A stretch of DNA of 64,000 nucleotides from an uncultured Methylococcaceae bacterium. GTDB lineage: Bacteria > Pseudomonadota > Gammaproteobacteria > Methylococcales > Methylomonadaceae. Shown here in pieces: positions 38,485-49,114 of this stretch (its first letter is position 1; each line of letters begins with the position of its first letter). The position numbers and the translations under genes were made by a program. Location: the NCBI GenBank assembly GCA_903917345.1, contig CAIXAE010000008.1, forward strand, positions 248,001 to 312,000, read 5' to 3'. The notes beneath the pieces were generated by a model, which saw nothing but the letters and a program-made list of their open reading frames with translations, did no database searches and had not been told where the DNA came from.

Positions 38485-40341
38485 ATGCCTGTTTATCGTT
38501 CTAAAACTTCAACCGGTGGTCGTAATATGGCGGGAGCTCGCTCTTTATGGCGCGCCACAGGCATGAAGGATGACGACTTCAGTAAGCCTATCATTGCGAT
38601 TGCAAATTCATTTACCCAATTTGTACCGGGTCATGTGCACTTAAAAGACTTAGGTCAATTAGTGGCACGTGAAATAGAAGCCGCAGGTGGCGTTGCAAAA
38701 GAATTTAATACCATAGCCGTGGATGACGGTATTGCCATGGGTCACGACGGCATGTTGTATTCATTACCGAGCCGCGACATTATTGCAGACTCAGTAGAAT
38801 ATATGGTTAATGCGCATTGTGCCGATGCTATCGTCTGTATTTCTAACTGTGACAAAATCACCCCGGGTATGTTAATGGCAGCCATGCGCCTTAACATCCC
38901 TGTGATTTTTGTCTCAGGCGGCCCTATGGAAGCCGGTAAAGTCCGTTTAGCCAACCCTGAAACAAACACATTTGATATTAAAAAACTCGACTTAATTGAT
39001 GCCATGGTCATGGCAGCAGATAGCAATGTATCTGACGCTGATCTTGCAGAAGTAGAACGCTCAGCCTGCCCTACCTGTGGATCTTGTTCAGGTATGTTTA
39101 CTGCTAACTCAATGAACTGCTTAACTGAAGCATTGGGCTTATCTTTACCCGGTAATGGCACTGTAGTCGCTACGCATGCAGACCGCGAAGCTTTATTTAA
39201 GCAAGCAGGCCGAACCATAGTCGAGTTATGTAAACAATACTACGAAAATGACGACGCCTCTATATTACCCCGTTCTATTGGCTTTAAAGCATTTGAAAAC
39301 GCGATAGCTTTAGACATCGCCATGGGTGGATCAACTAATACCATCTTACACATATTAGCCATCGCTCAAGAAGCAGAAATTGACTTTACCATGGCAGACA
39401 TCGATCGCATGTCTAAAATCGTGCCTCAATTGTGTAAAGTAGCGCCTAACACCAATAAATATCATATAGAAGACGTCCACCGTGCCGGTGGCATTATGGC
39501 CATCTTAGGCGAATTGGATCGTGCAGGTAAATTACATACAGACGTACCCACCGTACACGCTAAAACCATGAAAGATGCACTTGATCTATGGGATATTGCG
39601 CGTAATCCAAATGATGCAGTAAAAACTTTCTATATGGCAGGCCCTGCGGGTATCCCCTCACAAGTGGCCTTTAGTCAAAACACACGTTGGCCTAGCTTAG
39701 ATACTGACCGTGCCGAAGGCTGTATTCGCTCTTTAGAACATGCCTTTAGCCAAGAAGGTGGCTTAGCCGTTTTACATGGCAACATCGCTATAGACGGTTG
39801 TGTAGTGAAGACTGCGGGAGTTGATGACAGTTTATTGGTTTTTGAAGGCCCTGCCCATGTCGTAGAAAGCCAAGACGAAGCCGTAGAAAACATCTTAGCG
39901 GACAAAGTTAAGGCCGGTGATGTTGTGGTGGTTCGCTACGAAGGCCCTAAAGGAGGCCCAGGTATGCAAGAAATGTTATACCCCACCAGCTATATCAAGT
40001 CTAAAGGCTTGGGTAAAGCGTGCGCACTATTAACTGACGGTCGTTTCTCTGGTGGTACATCTGGGCTATCCATTGGACACTGCTCACCCGAAGCCGCCGC
40101 AGGAGGCAATATCGGCTTGGTACAAAATGGTGATCGAATCCGTATCGATATCCCTAACCGCACTATCGATGTGTTACTGAGTGATGAAGAACTAACAAAG
40201 CGCCGAGCAGAGCAAGATAAATTAGGTTGGAAACCTGCTAAAGCACGGCCTCGAAAAGTTTCTGCGGCCCTTAAAGCCTATGCCATGTTAGCAACCAGTG
40301 CAGATAAAGGTGCAGTTAGAAACTTAGAATTATTAGACTAA
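38485..40341 (+). CDS. ilvD: Dihydroxy-acid dehydratase
   Basis: A 618-residue iron-sulfur dehydratase making the 2-oxo acid precursors of valine and isoleucine. Cluster ligands are visible: Cys122 in [10 protein letters not shown] and Cys195 in [22 protein letters not shown]. Other family blocks are the N-terminal [22 protein letters not shown] and C-terminal [19 protein letters not shown]. Length matches the long E. coli-like type. An AGGAGC site precedes the ATG. It stands alone, with no other ilv gene nearby. Confidence 0.97.
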   Translation: MPVYRSKTSTGGRNMAGARSLWRATGMKDDDFSKPIIAIANSFTQFVPGHVHLKDLGQLVAREIEAAGGVAKEFNTIAVDDGIAMGHDGMLYSLPSRDIIADSVEYMVNAHCADAIVCISNCDKITPGMLMAAMRLNIPVIFVSGGPMEAGKVRLANPETNTFDIKKLDLIDAMVMAADSNVSDADLAEVERSACPTCGSCSGMFTANSMNCLTEALGLSLPGNGTVVATHADREALFKQAGRTIVELCKQYYENDDASILPRSIGFKAFENAIALDIAMGGSTNTILHILAIAQEAEIDFTMADIDRMSKIVPQLCKVAPNTNKYHIEDVHRAGGIMAILGELDRAGKLHTDVPTVHAKTMKDALDLWDIARNPNDAVKTFYMAGPAGIPSQVAFSQNTRWPSLDTDRAEGCIRSLEHAFSQEGGLAVLHGNIAIDGCVVKTAGVDDSLLVFEGPAHVVESQDEAVENILADKVKAGDVVVVRYEGPKGGPGMQEMLYPTSYIKSKGLGKACALLTDGRFSGGTSGLSIGHCSPEAAAGGNIGLVQNGDRIRIDIPNRTIDVLLSDEELTKRRAEQDKLGWKPAKARPRKVSAALKAYAMLATSADKGAVRNLELLD

Positions 40342-40386
40342 AGATAGCGTTTTTATACAACTCTAATTACCCTTAAAAACATAGTA

Positions 40387-40414
40387 TTGAAACTAAAAAT
40401 AAAACTGATACAGT
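40387..40414 (+). promoter_or_regulatory. Possible promoter of the rubredoxin gene
   Basis: TTGAAA (40387-40392), a 16-bp spacer and TACAGT (40409-40414), about 50 bp before the ATG. Both boxes are imperfect. Confidence 0.35.
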
Positions 40415-40462
40415 CATACTACTAAACACACGTTTAGCCTTTATTAACTTTAAGGAAACACG

Positions 40463-40633
40463 ATGGCTGATTACAAAAAATATATCTGTGATGCTTGTGA
40501 ACACATTTACGATGAAGCAGTCGGTGATGCCGATTCTGATATCGCCCCAGGCACTTTATGGGCAGATGTACCAGAAGATTGGCGTTGCCCAGACTGTGGT
40601 GTAAGCAAAGATGATTTTGTTTTATTAGATTAA
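40463..40633 (+). CDS. Rubredoxin
   Basis: A 56-residue electron carrier with a single iron bound by four Cys: CDAC at the N-terminal knuckle (Cys9 and Cys12) and CPDCG at the second (Cys42 and Cys45 region). The aromatic core typical of rubredoxins is present (KYICDACEHIYDEA, GTLWADVPEDWRCPDCG). An AAGGAA site precedes the ATG. It is followed by a strong terminator and is 120 bp from ilvD, so it is probably its own unit. In aerobes such proteins feed electrons to oxygenases or oxidative-stress enzymes. Confidence 0.95.
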   Translation: MADYKKYICDACEHIYDEAVGDADSDIAPGTLWADVPEDWRCPDCGVSKDDFVLLD

Positions 40634-40651
40634 GACAGCTTAATCAAAAAG

Positions 40652-40674
40652 AAAGGGGCTTCACGCCCCTTTTT
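40652..40674. terminator. Intrinsic terminator after rubredoxin
   Basis: AAAGGGGC (40652-40659) pairs with GCCCCTTT (40665-40672) around a 5-nt loop, with T following and A preceding. It lies between the convergent rubredoxin and acyltransferase genes and can act in both directions. Confidence 0.85.
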
Positions 40675-40675
40675 A

Positions 40676-41449
40676 TTATTCGTTAACGCTTGATTCTCTA
40701 TCAGGATGTATCTGGTTAACGATTGACGCTCTCGCCTCATGGCTTATAGCGTTTCTATCTCGACCTGCACTTGTAATAAGGGGTAAAAATGTAATCAGCA
40801 CTTCAATTTTATCCATCTTCAACATGCTGATTAAGTGTGAGACAAAGTCATCTTCACCTACAAACGGGGCTAATTCTTTTGATGCACCGATATATTCAAG
40901 GGCTATCGGTTGAATAAGGGCTTTTGTGAGTAATGCGGGTTGAAATAATGAGGCATGAAAGCCTAACACATCATCACCCTGAGTAGTCGTACCTTCAGGA
41001 AAAGCAATGATATTAGAGTGTTGTTTTAACAACCAAATCATGCGCTCATTGATTTCTCTAATGTGTTTTTTATCGCCACGACGGATAAAGAGTGTACCCG
41101 CTTGTCTGGCTAAAAACCCAACAACAGGCCAAGCAGAAATATCACTTTTTGCGACAAAATAAGCCGGTAAGAACTTACCAATCACCACAATATCTAACCA
41201 TGATATATGATTGCTAACCAATAACGTGCCATCATGAGGCACTGAACCTATCTGAGTAATATGTAGTTTAAGAATCGAACTAAAACTATCTAGCCAATTC
41301 TGTTTTATCGCATCACGTCTTATTTTAGCTTTATTAGCAGACCTCAAAACGCCTAATACAGGAAACACGAGCCCCGCTAATACTAAACCATAGGCAAATA
41401 AAACAATGACAGCACTTAATCTATAAACTAGCCGCAGTTTCAATTTCAT
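40676..41449 (-). CDS. Lysophospholipid/ornithine-lipid O-acyltransferase (PlsC/OlsA-like)
   Basis: A 257-residue membrane-bound acyltransferase of the PlsC family. There is an N-terminal membrane helix (about residues 8-35). The catalytic HxxxxD is in SNHISWLDIVVIG (about residue 90), and the acyl-acceptor motif FPEGTTTQGDDV lies near 150. Alone it could make phosphatidic acid. However, it overlaps the upstream OlsB-like gene by 29 bp and shares its promoter, so second-step acylation of lyso-ornithine lipid (OlsA role) is the better reading. The ATG has an AGGCG site. A general PlsC role is not excluded. Confidence 0.8.
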   Translation of the reverse strand: MKLKLRLVYRLSAVIVLFAYGLVLAGLVFPVLGVLRSANKAKIRRDAIKQNWLDSFSSILKLHITQIGSVPHDGTLLVSNHISWLDIVVIGKFLPAYFVAKSDISAWPVVGFLARQAGTLFIRRGDKKHIREINERMIWLLKQHSNIIAFPEGTTTQGDDVLGFHASLFQPALLTKALIQPIALEYIGASKELAPFVGEDDFVSHLISMLKMDKIEVLITFLPLITSAGRDRNAISHEARASIVNQIHPDRESSVNE

Positions 41450-42212
41450 TATTCGCCTGATAACCTTTCATATAGTGTTTGCTGTAACGCTCTTTTAACT
41501 GATCTAAGGGTAATAAAACAAATAGATCCATACAGTTAAAATCTTCATCCCAATACGGTTCGCCACAGATCAACGCCCCAAAACGTAAATAGGCTTTTAA
41601 TAAAGGTGGAATACCTGATTCGTCACGTAGACATCTTAATTCAGCCGGTACCTTAATACGTGGAGTCACTTGAATGTCAGTCGTTGCAATATTTTTCTCA
41701 TCAATATTTCTAAATACCGCATCTATAGCGTAACCACTAGGGCCCGGTGTAATACTCGCACAGCCGATTAAGTAGTTATATTGACCTTCTAAGGCATACT
41801 GCACTAACGAAGACCACAATGTCGTTAATACGGCGCCACCACGATAATCAGGATCTACACAGGTTCTACCCACTTCTAAAAAGCGTCCTGGTAACGCTAA
41901 TATAGGGGTCATATCAAATTCATCTTGAGAATAATAACGCCCTAAACTTTTTGCTTGATCTTGATTCAATAAACGTGTGTAACCTACGATCTTTTTATTA
42001 ATGTTGTCATACACCACCAAATGATCACAGTAGCTATCCACTTCATCGTAATCTAACCCTTCTGCTTCTGTCTTTAACTTAGCACCCATTTCTCTACCGA
42101 ACACGCGGTATCTAAGGGCTTGCGCTTCTTTTATTAATTCGTCTGTATCAGCTAAAAAACATTCTAGTTTTTTAGTGGCGTTGATAAGTTTTTCTGTCGC
42201 TGTGTTTTTCAT
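41421..42212 (-). CDS. OlsB-like ornithine N-acyltransferase (GNAT fold)
   Basis: A 263-residue protein of the hemolysin-like acyl-ACP N-acyltransferase family (PF13444). Characteristic blocks are EAQALRYRVFGREMG (about residue 29), DEVDSYCDHLVVYD (about 55), GRFLEVGRTCVDPDYRGGAVLTTLW (about 109-133) and LIGCASITP. OlsB joins a 3-hydroxy fatty acid to the amino group of ornithine, the first step to ornithine lipids, which replace phospholipids in phosphate starvation in several bacteria. The adjacent PlsC-type gene and the Pho-box array upstream fit this role. An AGGTGG ribosome site precedes the ATG. Confidence 0.8.
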   Translation of the reverse strand: MKNTATEKLINATKKLECFLADTDELIKEAQALRYRVFGREMGAKLKTEAEGLDYDEVDSYCDHLVVYDNINKKIVGYTRLLNQDQAKSLGRYYSQDEFDMTPILALPGRFLEVGRTCVDPDYRGGAVLTTLWSSLVQYALEGQYNYLIGCASITPGPSGYAIDAVFRNIDEKNIATTDIQVTPRIKVPAELRCLRDESGIPPLLKAYLRFGALICGEPYWDEDFNCMDLFVLLPLDQLKERYSKHYMKGYQANNEIETAASL

Positions 42213-42257
42213 AAGTTGCCACCTAGCTCAAATTAAATTCGATATAGATTAAGCAAC

Positions 42258-42323
42258 GCAGGTGACAGGTTAATGTCAAATTGGTTAAAGAAACGTGACA
42301 ATCCGATGACGAAATGATGACAA
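42258..42323 (-). promoter_or_regulatory. Pho-box-like array, six 11-bp units, before the olsB-like gene
   Basis: Read on the minus strand, six consecutive 11-mers begin TTGTCAT (42323), TCGTCAT (42312), TTGTCAC (42301), CTTTAAC (42290), TTGACAT (42279) and CTGTCAC (42268). Five of six match the PhoB half-site CTGTCAT/C at 5 or more of 7 positions, in one orientation toward the olsB-like gene, whose ATG lies 46 bp downstream. A TATATC -10 candidate follows the array. The divergent pepA lies on the other side. Confidence 0.65.
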
Positions 42324-42474
42324 TTTAGGTGTTTGCTTTTTTATAATAAAACGCCATGCTTATTTAAGTAGCGATGCTATTGGTTGTATAATTCAACTCA
42401 GCTACAATCGTGCGTTGTTTCACTTTGTGAACCGTCACGCTTCAACACTAACCGCCACCATTATGAGTTACGCT

Positions 42475-43962
42475 ATGGAATATGCTTTAGAAACAACCTC
42501 CTTAGATGCATTGCAAGCAGATTGCTTGATTATCGGGGTCTATCAAGACCAACAATTAACTGATTCTGCTGCCTCACTCCCAGAAAGCACACGTAATGTC
42601 ATCAGTAAAGTGCTTGCTAGAGGTGACAATAAAGGCGCCATTGGCACTACTCTTTTAATAAACGCTTTACCTGACAGTGGTATCGAACGCGTTTTATTAG
42701 CCGGTCTGGGCGAGCATAAAGCATTGACAGGTAAAAACTTTAGAAAAGCACTCCAAGCGGTGTTTGCCAGCTTAAAAAAATCTCAAATTAAAACGGTGAC
42801 ATGTACTTTAGCCGATGTAGATGTGATTAACGGCGACCGTCAATGGAAAACTCGCCAAATTATAGAAATAGTAAACGATACGGCTTATCAATTTACGGCT
42901 TATAAATCGAATAAAGACCTAGACTTTACTATTGAGAAAATCAGCATTACAGCACCCACATCTGAATTAACTCAAGCACAGCTCGGTTTATCTCAAGGCA
43001 CTGCGATTGCTGATGGCATCAATTTAACCAAATTATTAGGCGACTTACCCGGCAACATCTGTACACCCACATACTTAGCAGAACAAGCCATTGAATTAGG
43101 CAGTCAATATGACAAATTGAGTATTAACGTTCTTGAAGAAGCCGATATGGAACAACTCGGCATGGGCGCTTTGTTATCAGTATCTCGTGGCAGCAGACAA
43201 CCGGCTAAATTAATTACGCTGGATTATCAAGGTGGTGATAAAAACGCTAAGCCTATCGTGTTAATTGGTAAAGGCCTTACCTTTGATGCGGGTGGTATTT
43301 CTTTAAAGCCTGGCTTAGGCATGGATGAAATGAAATACGATATGTGCGGTGGTGCTACTGTCTTAGGCACTTTAAAGGCCGCTGCAGAAATGAAACTACC
43401 ACTCAATATCATCGGCTTAATTCCGGCTTCCGAGAACTTACCCGATGGTGATGCCAACAAACCCGGTGATGTGCTTATTAGTATGTCTGGTAAAACCATT
43501 GAAGTATTAAATACGGATGCAGAAGGTCGCTTACTATTATGTGACACTTTAACGTATGCAGAACGTTTCAACCCAGACGTAGTGATCGACATGGCAACCT
43601 TAACAGGCGCATGTTTAGTGGCATTAGGTCGAGTGCCTAGTGGTTTATTAGGCAACAATGACGAACTATGTAACGCTTTACTCGCTGCCGGTGAAGTAGC
43701 CAATGACAGCTTATGGCGCTTGCCGTTATGGGAAGAATATCAAGAACAACTTAAATCAAACTTTGCTGATTTAGCGAATATTGGCGGCAAAGATGCAGGC
43801 ACTATTACTGCCGCATGCTTCTTATCACATTTTGCTGAAAAATTTAACTGGGCTCATTTAGATATTGCAGGTACTGCATGGCGCACAGGCCAAAACAAAG
43901 GGGCAACAGGTAGACCTGTACCTTTATTGACGCAATATTTATTAAATAGGGCTTATGGCTGA
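42475..43962 (+). CDS. pepA: Cytosol aminopeptidase (leucyl aminopeptidase, M17)
   Basis: A 495-residue two-metal aminopeptidase. The C-terminal catalytic domain shows GKGLTFDAGGISLKPG (metal-binding Lys and Asp), DMCGGATVLG, and the M17 signature NTDAEGRLLLCD. The frame stretches back to a TTG at 42415; the ATG at 42475 (MEYALETTSL) best matches the family N-terminus and length, with an ATG at 42463 as the alternative. A TATAAT at 42387-42392 is a likely -10. In E. coli PepA also binds DNA at carAB and recombination sites. It overlaps holC by 8 bp. Confidence 0.93.
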   Translation: MEYALETTSLDALQADCLIIGVYQDQQLTDSAASLPESTRNVISKVLARGDNKGAIGTTLLINALPDSGIERVLLAGLGEHKALTGKNFRKALQAVFASLKKSQIKTVTCTLADVDVINGDRQWKTRQIIEIVNDTAYQFTAYKSNKDLDFTIEKISITAPTSELTQAQLGLSQGTAIADGINLTKLLGDLPGNICTPTYLAEQAIELGSQYDKLSINVLEEADMEQLGMGALLSVSRGSRQPAKLITLDYQGGDKNAKPIVLIGKGLTFDAGGISLKPGLGMDEMKYDMCGGATVLGTLKAAAEMKLPLNIIGLIPASENLPDGDANKPGDVLISMSGKTIEVLNTDAEGRLLLCDTLTYAERFNPDVVIDMATLTGACLVALGRVPSGLLGNNDELCNALLAAGEVANDSLWRLPLWEEYQEQLKSNFADLANIGGKDAGTITAACFLSHFAEKFNWAHLDIAGTAWRTGQNKGATGRPVPLLTQYLLNRAYG

Positions 43963-44389
43963 AGTTAGCTTTTATGTGCTGTCATCTAACTCGATAGATA
44001 AACGCGATGAGTTTGCTTGCAAACTCATCGAAAAAGCTTATCGTAGCGAATGCTTCTGTTATGTATTAACCGATAATGACGCACAAAGCCATAAGATCAA
44101 TGAGTTACTATGGACTTTTAGAGCCAGTAGCTTTGTACCACACCAATTATTTGACGGCACAGTACCTGAGTTTAAAAAAGTCATTTTGATTGGCTCTGAA
44201 TCTGTGCCTACAGACTGGCAACACACAGTCGTTAATCTATCGACAAACTGCCCCGTTAACTTTAGTCATATAGCGCGGATTCTTGAGATCTTAGATAATA
44301 ATGAATCGACTAAAATACCGGGTAGACAGCGCTATAATCAATACCAAAAAGCCGGTATACCGATCACTACACATCATATAAATAATTAA
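43955..44389 (+). CDS. holC: DNA polymerase III chi subunit
   Basis: A 144-residue protein linking the clamp loader to single-strand-binding protein. Family traits: N-terminal VSFYVLSS, the [24 protein letters not shown] block, [15 protein letters not shown], and C-terminal [11 protein letters not shown]. Start within the end of pepA (8-bp overlap) and valS 12 bp downstream give the conserved pepA-holC-valS order. Confidence 0.93.
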   Translation: MAEVSFYVLSSNSIDKRDEFACKLIEKAYRSECFCYVLTDNDAQSHKINELLWTFRASSFVPHQLFDGTVPEFKKVILIGSESVPTDWQHTVVNLSTNCPVNFSHIARILEILDNNESTKIPGRQRYNQYQKAGIPITTHHINN

Positions 44390-44400
44390 ATTACGCACAC

Positions 44401-47211
44401 ATGGAAAAAACTTACGCCCCGCATTCTATCGAACAACGCTGGTACCAAACTTGGGAAGAAAAAGGCTATTTTGCCGCCCAAACAGAAGGTGAATCTTATT
44501 GTATTATGATTCCACCACCCAATGTCACAGGTAGTTTGCACATGGGTCACGCGTTTCAAGACACCATTATGGACGCTCTCACCCGTTATCATCGCATGAA
44601 AGGTTACAGCACCTTATGGCAACCCGGCACAGATCACGCTGGGATTGCTACTCAAATGGTAGTAGAGCGATTGTGTAATGCTGAAGGCAAAACTCGCCAT
44701 GATTATGGCCGTGAAAAATTCTTAGAAAAAGTTTGGCAATGGAAGGATGAGTCAGGCGGCACTATCACCCGTCAATTACGTCGCATGGGTTCGTCTTTAG
44801 ATTGGGAAAAAGAACGCTTTACCATGGATGATGGCATGTCAGATGCCGTACAAGAAGTTTTTATTCAATTATATGAAGAAGGTTTAATTTACCGTGGCAA
44901 ACGCTTAGTTAACTGGGACCCTGTCTTACACACCGCCGTATCTGATTTAGAAGTGTTATCAGAAGAAGAAAATGGTTCTATGTGGCATTTGCGTTACCCC
45001 TTATCAAACGGTCAAGGCCATTTAATTGTTGCCACCACCCGTCCTGAAACACTGTTAGGTGATGCCGCTGTAGCTATCCATCCTGATGATGAACGTTATA
45101 AACACTTATTGGGCGAGTTTGTCGTATTACCTTTAAGTGGGCGTTTAATCCCGATTATTGCAGATGAGTATGTTGACCCAGAATTTGGTACCGGCTGTGT
45201 AAAAATCACCCCAGCTCATGATTTTAATGATTACGAAGTATGGACTCGTCACCGGAATACCTCTGTTATTCAAGCCTTACCGCATGGCGGTTTAATTAAT
45301 ATCTTGACCGTTGATGCGGCTATTCGTTGCAACACTGCCGATGAAGATAACTTAATCCCCAGCAAATATGTAGGCCTAGATCGCTTTGAAGCGCGTAAAC
45401 AAATGGTCGCTGATATTGATGCCGCGGGCTTATTAGAAAAAATCGTTGATCATAAGTTGATGGTGCCACGTGGTGATAGAACCAACAGCGTCATTGAGCC
45501 TTTATTAACCGATCAATGGTATGTCAAAGTAGCGCCTTTAGCAGAACCTGCCATTGCAGCTGTTGAAAATGGTGATATTAAATTTGTCCCTGACAATTGG
45601 AAAAATACCTATTACGAATGGATGCGTAACATTCAAGACTGGTGTATCTCTCGACAAATCTGGTGGGGCCATAGAATCCCGGCTTGGTATGATGATTTAG
45701 GCAATATCTATGTTGGTAATTCTGAAGCCGCTATCCGCGCCAAACATAATTTAGCGGCGGACTATCCGCTTAAACAAGATGAAGATGTATTAGATACCTG
45801 GTTCTCTTCGGCTTTGTGGCCGTTCTCAACCTTAGGTTGGCCAGAAAAAACACCTGAACTGGCAAAGCATTACCCCACCAGCGTATTAGTCACTGGCTTT
45901 GACATCATCTTCTTCTGGGTCGCTAGAATGATTATGATGGGACTTAAGTTTCAAGGTGAAGTGCCTTTTAAAGAAGTTTACATTCATGGTTTAGTGCGTG
46001 ATGCAGAAGGCCAAAAAATGTCTAAATCTAAAGGTAATGTATTAGATCCGATTGATATTATCGATGGTATTGAATTAGAAGCCTTAGTCGAAAAACGTAT
46101 ATCGGGCATGATGCAACCGCATTTAGCTAAGAAAATTGAGCAAGATACCCGTAAGCATTTCCCTGATGGGATTCAATCTTACGGCACCGATGCGTTACGC
46201 TTTACTTTTGCATCGCTAGCCTCAACGGGCCGTGATATCCGTTTCGACTTAGCTAGAACCGAGGGTTATCGTAACTTCTGTAATAAACTCTGGAATGCCG
46301 CACGTTACGTATTAATGAATACGGAAGAATTTGATAACGGTTTTTCTGGGGCACCTGTGTCATACACTCAAGTCGATCTTTGGATTACTTCCAGACTGCA
46401 TCAAGTGATTGCGACCACTAGCCATGCCATAGATAACTATCGATTTGATTTAGCAGCACAAGCGATTTATGAATTTACGTGGAATGAATACTGTGACTGG
46501 TATTTAGAATTAGCCAAGATCTCTTTGCAATCAGAAGATGAAAATCTACAACGCGGCACCCGTCATACTTTAGTCACGGTATTAGAAACTATCTTACGTT
46601 TAGCGCATCCGATTATGCCGTTCATCACTGAAGAGATCTGGCAACGTGTCGCACCGTTAGCAGGTATCACAGCTGAAACCATTATGTTGCAAGCTTACCC
46701 TATCAGTGATGATGCACAGATCAAACTCGATGCGATTGAAGAAACCAACTGGGTAATGAACTTTATCTTAGGTGTGCGTCGTATCCGTGGTGAGATGAAT
46801 ATTGCACCGGGCAAACCTTTACCGATTTTATTACAACATGGCTCTGCTAATGACCAACAATGCTTAGCGAACAACTTGGCTTACCTTAAAAGGCTGGGTC
46901 GTTTAGAAGAAATCACTTGGTTAGAAGCAAGTGAATCAGCGCCAGAATCTGCGATAGCGTTAGTCGGGGAATTGAATATTTTAATCCCTATGGCAGGCTT
47001 AATTGATAAAGAAGCTGAATTAGCTCGTTTGGATAAAGAGATTCAAAAAATATTGAATGATCTACCTCGTGTGGAAGGCAAATTAAGCAACCCTACTTTT
47101 ATTGATAAAGCGCCTGCTGATGTTATCGATAAAGAAAAAGCTAAATTAGCGGATTTACGCTCGACTTTAAATAATCTAGAGCAACAAAAAACTAAAATAC
47201 TAGCCTTATAA
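44401..47211 (+). CDS. valS: Valine--tRNA ligase
   Basis: A 936-residue class-I synthetase. HIGH-equivalent HMGH is in [15 protein letters not shown] (about residue 47), the editing domain includes [18 protein letters not shown], and KMSKS is in [16 protein letters not shown] (about 540). The C-terminal tRNA-binding coiled coil (about 870-935) is present. Complete and normal in length. Terminator follows directly. Confidence 0.97.
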   Translation: MEKTYAPHSIEQRWYQTWEEKGYFAAQTEGESYCIMIPPPNVTGSLHMGHAFQDTIMDALTRYHRMKGYSTLWQPGTDHAGIATQMVVERLCNAEGKTRHDYGREKFLEKVWQWKDESGGTITRQLRRMGSSLDWEKERFTMDDGMSDAVQEVFIQLYEEGLIYRGKRLVNWDPVLHTAVSDLEVLSEEENGSMWHLRYPLSNGQGHLIVATTRPETLLGDAAVAIHPDDERYKHLLGEFVVLPLSGRLIPIIADEYVDPEFGTGCVKITPAHDFNDYEVWTRHRNTSVIQALPHGGLINILTVDAAIRCNTADEDNLIPSKYVGLDRFEARKQMVADIDAAGLLEKIVDHKLMVPRGDRTNSVIEPLLTDQWYVKVAPLAEPAIAAVENGDIKFVPDNWKNTYYEWMRNIQDWCISRQIWWGHRIPAWYDDLGNIYVGNSEAAIRAKHNLAADYPLKQDEDVLDTWFSSALWPFSTLGWPEKTPELAKHYPTSVLVTGFDIIFFWVARMIMMGLKFQGEVPFKEVYIHGLVRDAEGQKMSKSKGNVLDPIDIIDGIELEALVEKRISGMMQPHLAKKIEQDTRKHFPDGIQSYGTDALRFTFASLASTGRDIRFDLARTEGYRNFCNKLWNAARYVLMNTEEFDNGFSGAPVSYTQVDLWITSRLHQVIATTSHAIDNYRFDLAAQAIYEFTWNEYCDWYLELAKISLQSEDENLQRGTRHTLVTVLETILRLAHPIMPFITEEIWQRVAPLAGITAETIMLQAYPISDDAQIKLDAIEETNWVMNFILGVRRIRGEMNIAPGKPLPILLQHGSANDQQCLANNLAYLKRLGRLEEITWLEASESAPESAIALVGELNILIPMAGLIDKEAELARLDKEIQKILNDLPRVEGKLSNPTFIDKAPADVIDKEKAKLADLRSTLNNLEQQKTKILAL

Positions 47212-47218
47212 CAAAGAA

Positions 47219-47246
47219 AGGGAGCGTTATCTTATTAGCGCTCCCT
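47219..47246 (+). terminator. Intrinsic terminator after valS
   Basis: AGGGAGCG (47219-47226) pairs perfectly with CGCTCCCT (47239-47246) around a 12-nt loop and is followed by a T-rich stretch. Confidence 0.75.
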
Positions 47247-47294
47247 ATCTTTATCTTTTCTTTTATGGTCCAGTCTCAATATATAGCGAATGGA

Positions 47295-47324
47295 TTGACA
47301 TAAATAGCCTATACTCCATATACC
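47295..47324 (+). promoter_or_regulatory. Possible promoter of pilBCD
   Basis: A perfect TTGACA (47295-47300), an 18-bp spacer and TATACC (47319-47324). Transcription would begin near 47331, before both candidate PilB starts. Confidence 0.45.
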
Positions 47325-47402
47325 GATCTCAGTTTACTTAAAACCCGCCTCGCGTTATTTTAAGTGCACCTGTTGATATCCTCAGCTACCCCAGATGATC
47401 TT

Positions 47403-49112
47403 ATGCCCACTGTTGCGACGCCTGATCATCAAGCTCATGGCTTTATTAGCTTTATAATTGCGACCCAAGGCATTAATGAAGCGTCTATCAATAGCTATAT
47501 TCTAGCGGCAAAAAAGGCGAACCTATCTCTCGTCAGTTACTTAGCAATTAATAATATAATTAATAGTGAACAATTAGCCGCCGATGCATCAGAATACTTT
47601 GGCCTACCCTATTTAGATATAAACGCAGTTGATCTTATCTCACTTCCACTTAAAACTTTAAACGAATCACTCATTCGCAAACACAACACGTTGCCACTTT
47701 TTGTGAGAGGTAAAACCCTATTTCTTGCGTTTTCTGATCCATGCCAACCAGTTGCCTTAGATGAAATCCAATTTCATAGCCAACTACATCCAGAAATCAT
47801 CATAGTAGAAGAAAGCAAACTGGCGAAAGCCATAGAAATTTGTCTTGAAGCATCCGATACTTCAATGGCAGAGCTCATAGAAGTGCGAGCTGACGACTAT
47901 GATGAATCAACTCACTATGCGGATATTGCGACCAATAACTCAGAAATAGATGATGCGCCAATCGTGCGCTTTGTGAATAAGATCTTATCGGATGCTATAA
48001 AGAAAGGCGCCTCTGATATCCATTTGGAGCCGTATGAAAAAGAATTTCGAATTCGATTTAGAACGGATGGCATGCTCTATCAGATTCCCAGCCCCCCTTC
48101 AGCTATGGCTAATAGGATTATCTCTAGACTAAAAGTCATGGCTAAAATGGACATTTCGGAACATAGAATTCCCCAAGATGGGCGTATCAAAATTACATTA
48201 ACTAAAACCAATCCTATCGATTTTAGGGTAAATTGCTGCCCCACTCTCTTTGGCGAAAAAATGGTCTTGAGAATACTGGACTCTAACAATGCTCAGATAG
48301 GTATTGAAAAACTAGGCTTTGAGAAGGAGCAAGAAGAATTATTTAACTCTGCTATTAACAAGCCCTATGGCATGATCTTAGTCACTGGCCCCACCGGTAG
48401 TGGCAAAACAGTCACTTTGTATACAGCTCTCAATATATTGAATCGTATTGAGCAAAATATTTGTACTGCCGAAGATCCCGTGGAGATTTTAGTCAATGGT
48501 ATCAACCAAGTGAATATTAACGTAAAAACGGGCTTAACCTTTGCCACGGCCTTAAGATCCTTTTTACGCCAAGACCCTGATATTATCATGGTCGGTGAAA
48601 TACGAGACCTAGAAACAGCAGACATTGCTGTCAAAGCCGCACAAACAGGCCATTTAGTACTATCTACTTTACATACAAACGATGCGCCGCAAACTTTAAA
48701 TCGACTCATGCAAATGGGCATAGAACCGTACAACATTGCCTCGGCAATTATATTAATTATTGCCCAACGCTTAGCAAGACGCTTGTGTCCCTTATGCAAA
48801 AAACAAGTTAATTACCCTAAGTCTCTGTTAATTTCGGCTGGCTTTGCGCTTGAAGACATTGAGACGCTTAAACTCTATGAGGCTATCGGTTGTGATAATT
48901 GTATCGCTGGCTATAAAGGTCGTATTGGCATCTATCAAACAATGACTCTGAGTGACCCCATGCGAAACTTGATATTAGAAGGCGGTAATGCAGAACAAAT
49001 AACAAACCTTGCTGATCAAGAAGGCATAAAGGATTTACGTGCATCGGGTTTATACAAAGTTAAATCGGGCATTACTAGTCTGGAGGAAATTGATCGAGTG
49101 ACTAAGGAATAA
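47403..49112 (+). CDS. pilB: Type IV pilus extension ATPase PilB
   Basis: A 569-residue secretion ATPase that powers pilus assembly. An N-terminal MshE-like domain (about 20-140) is followed by RFRTDGMLY, Walker A GPTGSGKTVTLY (about 325), the Asp box DPDIIMVGEIRD, the His box LSTLHTNDAPQT, and a zinc site CPLC ... CDNC near residue 462. The ATG at 47403 gives the usual family N-terminus and length; a GTG at 47364 would add 13 residues. There is no good ribosome site at either. pilC starts 2 bp after the stop. Confidence 0.94.
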   Translation: MPTVATPDHQAHGFISFIIATQGINEASINSYILAAKKANLSLVSYLAINNIINSEQLAADASEYFGLPYLDINAVDLISLPLKTLNESLIRKHNTLPLFVRGKTLFLAFSDPCQPVALDEIQFHSQLHPEIIIVEESKLAKAIEICLEASDTSMAELIEVRADDYDESTHYADIATNNSEIDDAPIVRFVNKILSDAIKKGASDIHLEPYEKEFRIRFRTDGMLYQIPSPPSAMANRIISRLKVMAKMDISEHRIPQDGRIKITLTKTNPIDFRVNCCPTLFGEKMVLRILDSNNAQIGIEKLGFEKEQEELFNSAINKPYGMILVTGPTGSGKTVTLYTALNILNRIEQNICTAEDPVEILVNGINQVNINVKTGLTFATALRSFLRQDPDIIMVGEIRDLETADIAVKAAQTGHLVLSTLHTNDAPQTLNRLMQMGIEPYNIASAIILIIAQRLARRLCPLCKKQVNYPKSLLISAGFALEDIETLKLYEAIGCDNCIAGYKGRIGIYQTMTLSDPMRNLILEGGNAEQITNLADQEGIKDLRASGLYKVKSGITSLEEIDRVTKE

Positions 49113-49114
49113 GT

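Noticed and set aside
38742-39218. Minus-strand frame of 158 codons
   Set aside because: It is antisense to the catalytic part of ilvD and has no independent signals.
43227-43703. Minus-strand frame of 158 codons
   Set aside because: It is antisense to the pepA metal-binding domain and is a shadow frame.
48365-48799. Minus-strand frame of 144 codons
   Set aside because: It is antisense to the PilB Walker region, with no evidence of its own.
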